Source: Ancylobacter novellus
GTDB lineage: Bacteria; Pseudomonadota; Alphaproteobacteria; Rhizobiales; Methylopilaceae
Assembly (NCBI GenBank): GCA_003241695.1
Contig: QFPN01000005.1
Location: 186,001-250,000, forward strand
Direction: 5' to 3'
Length of the DNA: 64,000 nucleotides
Shown: positions 60,511 through 64,000 of the stretch, in pieces
How positions within the stretch are numbered: the first letter of the stretch is position 1
How the letters are laid out: every line of letters begins with the position of its first letter
Position numbers and translations under genes: made by a program
Notes under the pieces: model-generated
Databases searched by the model: none
What the model was told of the DNA's origin: nothing
Seen by the model: only the letters and a program-made list of their open reading frames with translations

Positions 60511-61530
60511 TCACTGCGCGGCCGCGAGGAAGCCGGCGCCCTGCATCAGCTCGCGATGCTTGGCCTCCGCCTGGGTCAGCCAGGTCTCGAACTCGGCGCC
60601 GGTCATGAAGGTCTGGTTGAACGCGCCCTTCTTCATGAACTCCTTCCAGTCGTCGGTCGCCATGACCTTCTTCATCAGGTCGACGTAGAACGCGACCTGA
60701 TCGTCGGTGGCGCCGGCGGTGGTGAAGATGCCGCGCAGCATCTGGTACTCGACGTCGAGCCCCGCCTCGTGGCAGGTCGGGATGTCGCTCCAGGCCATGT
60801 CGTCCGTGACCTTGTCGGCGTAGGTCGACCGCTTGGCGTCGAAGATGCAGAGCGGCTTCAGCTGCTTGCCGCGCCACTGCGCCACCGCCTCGATTGGGTT
60901 GTTGACCGACGAGTCGACATGGCCGCCGACGAGCTGGACCGCGACCTTGCCGCCGCCGTCATAGGGCACGTAGGTGAAGTGCTTGCCGTCGAGCTGCTTC
61001 TCGATCGCGGCGGTGATGATCTGGTCTTCCTGCTTGGCGCCGGTGCCGCCCATCTTGAACTGGCGGTCGGGCGCGGCCTTCACGGCGTCGATGTAGGCCT
61101 TGGCGTCGGCGTAGTTCTTCTCGGCGTTGGTCCACAGGATGAACTGGTCGAGCGCCAGCATCGAGACCGGCTTCATGTCCTTCCAGGAGAAGGGCGCGCC
61201 GGTGCCGAGCGGGGTGGTGAACAGGTTCGACAGGGTGATGATGATCTTGTGGGGATCGCGCGCCGAACTCTTCATCTCGATGAAGCCTTCGGCGCCGGCG
61301 CCGCCGCCCTTGTTGATCACGACGAGCGGCTTCTCCATCAGATTGTTCTTCTGGATCACGCCCTGGATGAAGCGCGCCATCTGGTCGGCGCCGCCGCCGG
61401 TGCCGGCCGGAATGATGAAGGTCACGGGCTTGGTCGGCTTCCATTCGGCCATCGCCGCGGCTGGAGCGGCAAGAACGGCGACGCCGGCGGCGAAGGCAAG
61501 CGCGGTCTTCTTCAAGGTCTTCGTGAGCAT
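60511..61530 (-). CDS. tctC: Tripartite tricarboxylate transporter, periplasmic binding protein TctC
   Basis: 339 residues from MLTKTLKKTALAF with a Sec signal (cleavage after AAAMA). The mature part has the TctC/Bug-family beta-strand motif KPVTFIIPAGTGGGADQMAR and FKMGGTGAKQEDQI, with VPYDGGGKVAVQLVGGHVD in the second lobe. It delivers a carboxylate ligand to TctAB. Ligands of this very large family cannot be predicted from sequence; context suggests a small di- or monocarboxylate. Confidence 0.93.
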   Translation of the reverse strand: MLTKTLKKTALAFAAGVAVLAAPAAAMAEWKPTKPVTFIIPAGTGGGADQMARFIQGVIQKNNLMEKPLVVINKGGGAGAEGFIEMKSSARDPHKIIITLSNLFTTPLGTGAPFSWKDMKPVSMLALDQFILWTNAEKNYADAKAYIDAVKAAPDRQFKMGGTGAKQEDQIITAAIEKQLDGKHFTYVPYDGGGKVAVQLVGGHVDSSVNNPIEAVAQWRGKQLKPLCIFDAKRSTYADKVTDDMAWSDIPTCHEAGLDVEYQMLRGIFTTAGATDDQVAFYVDLMKKVMATDDWKEFMKKGAFNQTFMTGAEFETWLTQAEAKHRELMQGAGFLAAAQ

Positions 61531-61620
61531 GCTCAATTCTCCCCAGGTCGCCGCTTGTCTCGCGGCTTTCGCTCTCTCAATCCATCGGGGCCGGCGCCGG
61601 TCCCGATGGGACATGCGTCG

Positions 61621-63132
61621 TCACGCGGCGGCGCGCGCCGAGTCGTCGTCCTTCTTTCCGAAGATCGCCGAAACCAGCGGCCAGAACGCCAGGATCACGC
61701 CGAGCGTCATGATCCCGCCCGACAGCCAGTTGTGCCAGAACACGGTGACGTCGCCCTGGCTGGTGAGCATGGCCTGACGGAAAGAGCTTTCGGCCTGATC
61801 GCCCAGCACGAGGGCGAGCACCAGCGGCGGCAGCGGATAGCCGAGCTTGGTGAAGAGATAGCCCATCACGCCGAACACCAGCATCATCCACACGTCGAAC
61901 ATCGAGTTGTTCACGGTGAAGGCGCCGATCGCGCAGACCACGACGATCGCAGGCGCGATGATCGAGAACGGCACCCGCAGGATCGCGGCGAAGAGCGGCA
62001 CGCAGGTCAGCACGATCACGAGGCCGACGAGGTTGCCCATGTACATCGAGGCGATGAGGCCCCAGACGAAGTCCTTCTGCTCGACGAAGAGCAGCGGGCC
62101 GGGCTGAAGGCCCCAGATCAGCAGACCGCCGAGCAGAACCGCCGCGGTCGGCGAACCGGGAATGCCGAGGGTGAGCATCGGCAGCATCGCGGCGGTGCCG
62201 GCGGCGTGAGCCGCGGTCTCCGGCGCGACCACGCCCTCGAGCTCGCCCTTGCCGAAGTTGCGGCCGCGCTTCGAGAACCGCTTAGCGAGGCCGTAGCCCA
62301 TGAAGGAGGCGGGCGTCGCGCCGCCGGGCGTGATGCCCATCCAGGCGCCGACGATGCAGCTGCGAATGAAGGTCGCGAACATCTTCGGGAGCTGGCGCCA
62401 GGTGCGGATGACGGCGTCCATCTTCAGCTTGGCGGCCGCGCCGCGGAAGCTCAGCCCCTCCTCCATCGACGACAGGATCTCGCCGATGCCGAACAGGCCG
62501 ATGACGGCGACCAGGAACTTGAAGCCGTTGATCAGCTCGTCCTGACCGAACGTCAGGCGCGGGGTGCCGGAGACGCCGTCGAGGCCGACGGAGGCGAGCG
62601 CGAAGCCGAGGCACATCGAGGCGAGCGTCTTGAAGGGCGAACCGCGCCCCATGCCGAGGAAGCTCGCGAAGGTCAGGAACTGCACGGCGAAGAATTCGGC
62701 CGGCCCGAAGCGCAGCGCGAACTTGGCGATCACCGGCGCAAGGAAGGTGATCAGGATCACCGAGAAGATCGCGCCGACGAACGACGAGGTGAAGGCGCCG
62801 ACGAGCGCCTCGTCCGCCCTGCCCCTCTGCGCCATGGGATGGCCGTCGAACGTCGTCGCGACCGACCATGGCTCGCCGGGGATGTTGAACAGGATGGCCG
62901 TGATCGCCCCGCCGAACAACGCCCCCCAGTAGATCGAGGTCAGCATGATGATCGCGGAGGTCGGATCCATCGAGAAGGTCAACGGCAGCAGGATCGCGAC
63001 CCCGTTCGCGCCCCCGAGCCCCGGCAGCACGCCGATCACCACGCCGAGCGTGATGCCGATCACCATCAACATGATGTTGTACGGCGAGACCGCGACCGCG
63101 AAGCCGCCCAGCAGATTGCCGATTTCCTCCAT
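61621..63132 (-). CDS. tctA: Tripartite tricarboxylate transporter, large membrane subunit TctA
   Basis: 503 residues with about twelve membrane helices. Conserved TctA blocks are visible: GVLPGLGGANGVAILLP near residue 36, ILFNIPGEPWSVAT and LPMLTLGIPGSPTAAVLLGG. The start MEEIGNLLGGFAV was chosen; upstream residues are not conserved. It is the first gene of the tct unit and divergent from the second GntR gene, so the 241-base gap is the control region of this uptake system. Confidence 0.94.
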   Translation of the reverse strand: MEEIGNLLGGFAVAVSPYNIMLMVIGITLGVVIGVLPGLGGANGVAILLPLTFSMDPTSAIIMLTSIYWGALFGGAITAILFNIPGEPWSVATTFDGHPMAQRGRADEALVGAFTSSFVGAIFSVILITFLAPVIAKFALRFGPAEFFAVQFLTFASFLGMGRGSPFKTLASMCLGFALASVGLDGVSGTPRLTFGQDELINGFKFLVAVIGLFGIGEILSSMEEGLSFRGAAAKLKMDAVIRTWRQLPKMFATFIRSCIVGAWMGITPGGATPASFMGYGLAKRFSKRGRNFGKGELEGVVAPETAAHAAGTAAMLPMLTLGIPGSPTAAVLLGGLLIWGLQPGPLLFVEQKDFVWGLIASMYMGNLVGLVIVLTCVPLFAAILRVPFSIIAPAIVVVCAIGAFTVNNSMFDVWMMLVFGVMGYLFTKLGYPLPPLVLALVLGDQAESSFRQAMLTSQGDVTVFWHNWLSGGIMTLGVILAFWPLVSAIFGKKDDDSARAAA

Positions 63133-63373
63133 ACGTCCCCCTCCCGCCCCGACGACGTTGTTCGCTCGGGCGTTATTCCGCCCGTTCTTCACTTCCTGAA
63201 GTCAAACGCTAGTTCGTGCTTGACTGGTATGCAATATGCCTTTTTATCGCTGCGACGCAGCAATAAACACTAAGCAATTCGGCTATTGCGCACAGAAAAA
63301 GACTACGTTTATGGTATGCCAAGAACCACGGGGCGCTTTCCGCGCCGGTCGATGGACAGGGCCCCCTCGCACG
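63133..63373. promoter_or_regulatory. Divergent tctA-gntR control region with candidate GntR operators
   Basis: The centre (about 63200-63320) is markedly AT-rich for this genome. Two similar short sites occur, TGGTATGCAATATGCC at 63225-63240 and TGGTATGCCA at 63312-63321. The latter fits the TGG-n4-CCA inverted form favoured by FCD-type GntR proteins. A related CTGTATGCCAG occurs at 59892-59902, upstream of the other GntR gene. TTGACT/TTTATG-like promoter pieces are present but not assigned. Confidence 0.6.
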
Positions 63374-64000
63374 ATGGCCAGCGCCGACCTGAACATCCAG
63401 CCGCTCGACGACGCGCCAAGCCTCAAGTGGCGCACCTATGACGCGTTGAAGAACGCCATCGCCGGCATCGACATCTATCAGGAGAACGCGCCTCTGCGGC
63501 TCGACGAGCGGGCGCTGTCATTGCGCTTCGGCGTCAGCCGCACGCCCTTGCGCGAAGCGCTCGCGCAGCTCGAACTCGAGGGGCTGGTGCGCATCGTTCC
63601 GCGCCGCGGGATCTACATCGCCCGCAAGACCAAGACGGAGATGCTCGAGACCATCTCCGTCTGGGCGGCGCTCGAAAGCATGGCGGCGCGGCTCGCCTGC
63701 GAGGTCGCGACCGACGAGGAGATCGAGGGGCTGCACGCCCTCGTCGACGGCTTCAACGGCGCCGACGTCTGCCAGCACATGTTCGAATATTCGGACGTCA
63801 ACATCCGTTTTCATCAAGCGATCATCGCTCTCTCGCGCTGCAAGATGATCGCGGAGATGACCAATGGCCTGTTCTTTCACGTTCGCGCGATCCGGCGCCG
63901 GACGATCTACGAACAGGACCGCGCAAGGCGGTCGGTCGTCGACCACAAGGACATCGTCGAGGCGATCGAGGCGCGCAACGGCGAGCGGGCGGAGCGTCTG
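63374..64000 (+). CDS. GntR/FadR-family (FCD) transcriptional regulator, second paralogue (partial)
   Basis: At least 209 residues; the 3' end is beyond the right edge. The winged helix shows LDERALSLRFGVSRTPLREAL and the FCD domain starts SVWAALESMAARLACEV, both nearly matching the regulator at 59012-59737. Further FCD histidines are in IRFHQAIIAL and VVDHKDIVEAIE. It faces away from tctA and shares its control region. It probably represses or activates tctA-C-B and whatever gene follows beyond the edge. Confidence 0.9.
   Translation, partial: MASADLNIQPLDDAPSLKWRTYDALKNAIAGIDIYQENAPLRLDERALSLRFGVSRTPLREALAQLELEGLVRIVPRRGIYIARKTKTEMLETISVWAALESMAARLACEVATDEEIEGLHALVDGFNGADVCQHMFEYSDVNIRFHQAIIALSRCKMIAEMTNGLFFHVRAIRRRTIYEQDRARRSVVDHKDIVEAIEARNGERAERL

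Noticed and set aside
60556..63273. 905-residue plus-strand frame antisense to tctC and tctA
   Set aside because: Composition is dominated by Arg, His, Glu and Asp with no recognisable motif; the opposite strand encodes complete Tct proteins.

Overview
The window looks like chromosomal DNA of a high-GC alphaproteobacterial methylotroph, most likely in the Hyphomicrobiales (Methylopila, Hansschlegelia, Methylosinus or Methylobacterium relatives). The basis is a complete fhcCDAB block for the formyltransferase/hydrolase complex, mtdB, mch, beta-RFAP synthase and a large set of tetrahydromethanopterin (H4MPT) and methylofuran biosynthesis genes, together with Calvin-cycle genes (cbbR, fbp, prk, rpe, cbbY-like). 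Neither methanol dehydrogenase (mxaF/xoxF), fae nor Rubisco genes lie in the window. Genus assignment is inference. I found no tRNA, rRNA, IS element or CRISPR array.

Layout. 1-17.3 kb is housekeeping DNA: gatCA (gatA cut by the left edge), a UPF0173 hydrolase, ruvX, an AEC transporter, a glycine-rich secreted protein, pyrB with a pyrC-like gene that lacks metal ligands, plsY, dprA, topA, rnr, DUF983, NUDIX, an MFS permease and rpmG with a clear terminator. 17.5-32.5 kb is the C1 island: fhcC-D-A-B and a pterin carbinolamine dehydratase on the minus strand, diverging from beta-RFAP synthase, mtdB, an ATP-grasp gene, mch, a RimK-like ligase, a CitG-like gene, a HisA-like gene (opposite strand), an MfnD-like ligase, an MfnF-like ASKHA enzyme, folB and folK. 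Together these oxidise formaldehyde-level C1 units bound to H4MPT to formate and supply the two cofactors. 32.5-37.5 kb holds a lone receiver protein, cbbR and the divergent cbb genes.

37.6-47 kb is a four-gene tripartite efflux operon (outer membrane factor, adaptor, two RND pumps). 47-54 kb has a short 6-phosphogluconate dehydrogenase and a MoxR/Bat operon (AAA ATPase, DUF58, DUF4381-like, two VWA proteins, BatD-like) preceded by a 24-codon leader ORF. 54.3-55.6 kb has two overlapping small secreted proteins of unknown function.

55.6-64 kb is the most unusual part: a PanE-family reductase, a SucCD-type two-subunit CoA ligase with altered substrate-site motifs, two paralogous GntR regulators and a TctA-C-B uptake system. 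I propose it imports a small carboxylic acid, activates it with CoA and reduces the acyl-CoA. Oxalate to glyoxylate, feeding the serine cycle, is the leading guess, because a PanE-family enzyme is known as oxalyl-CoA reductase in Methylobacterium. Extragenic palindromes of at least three sequence types are scattered through the intergenic gaps, including inside two operons.
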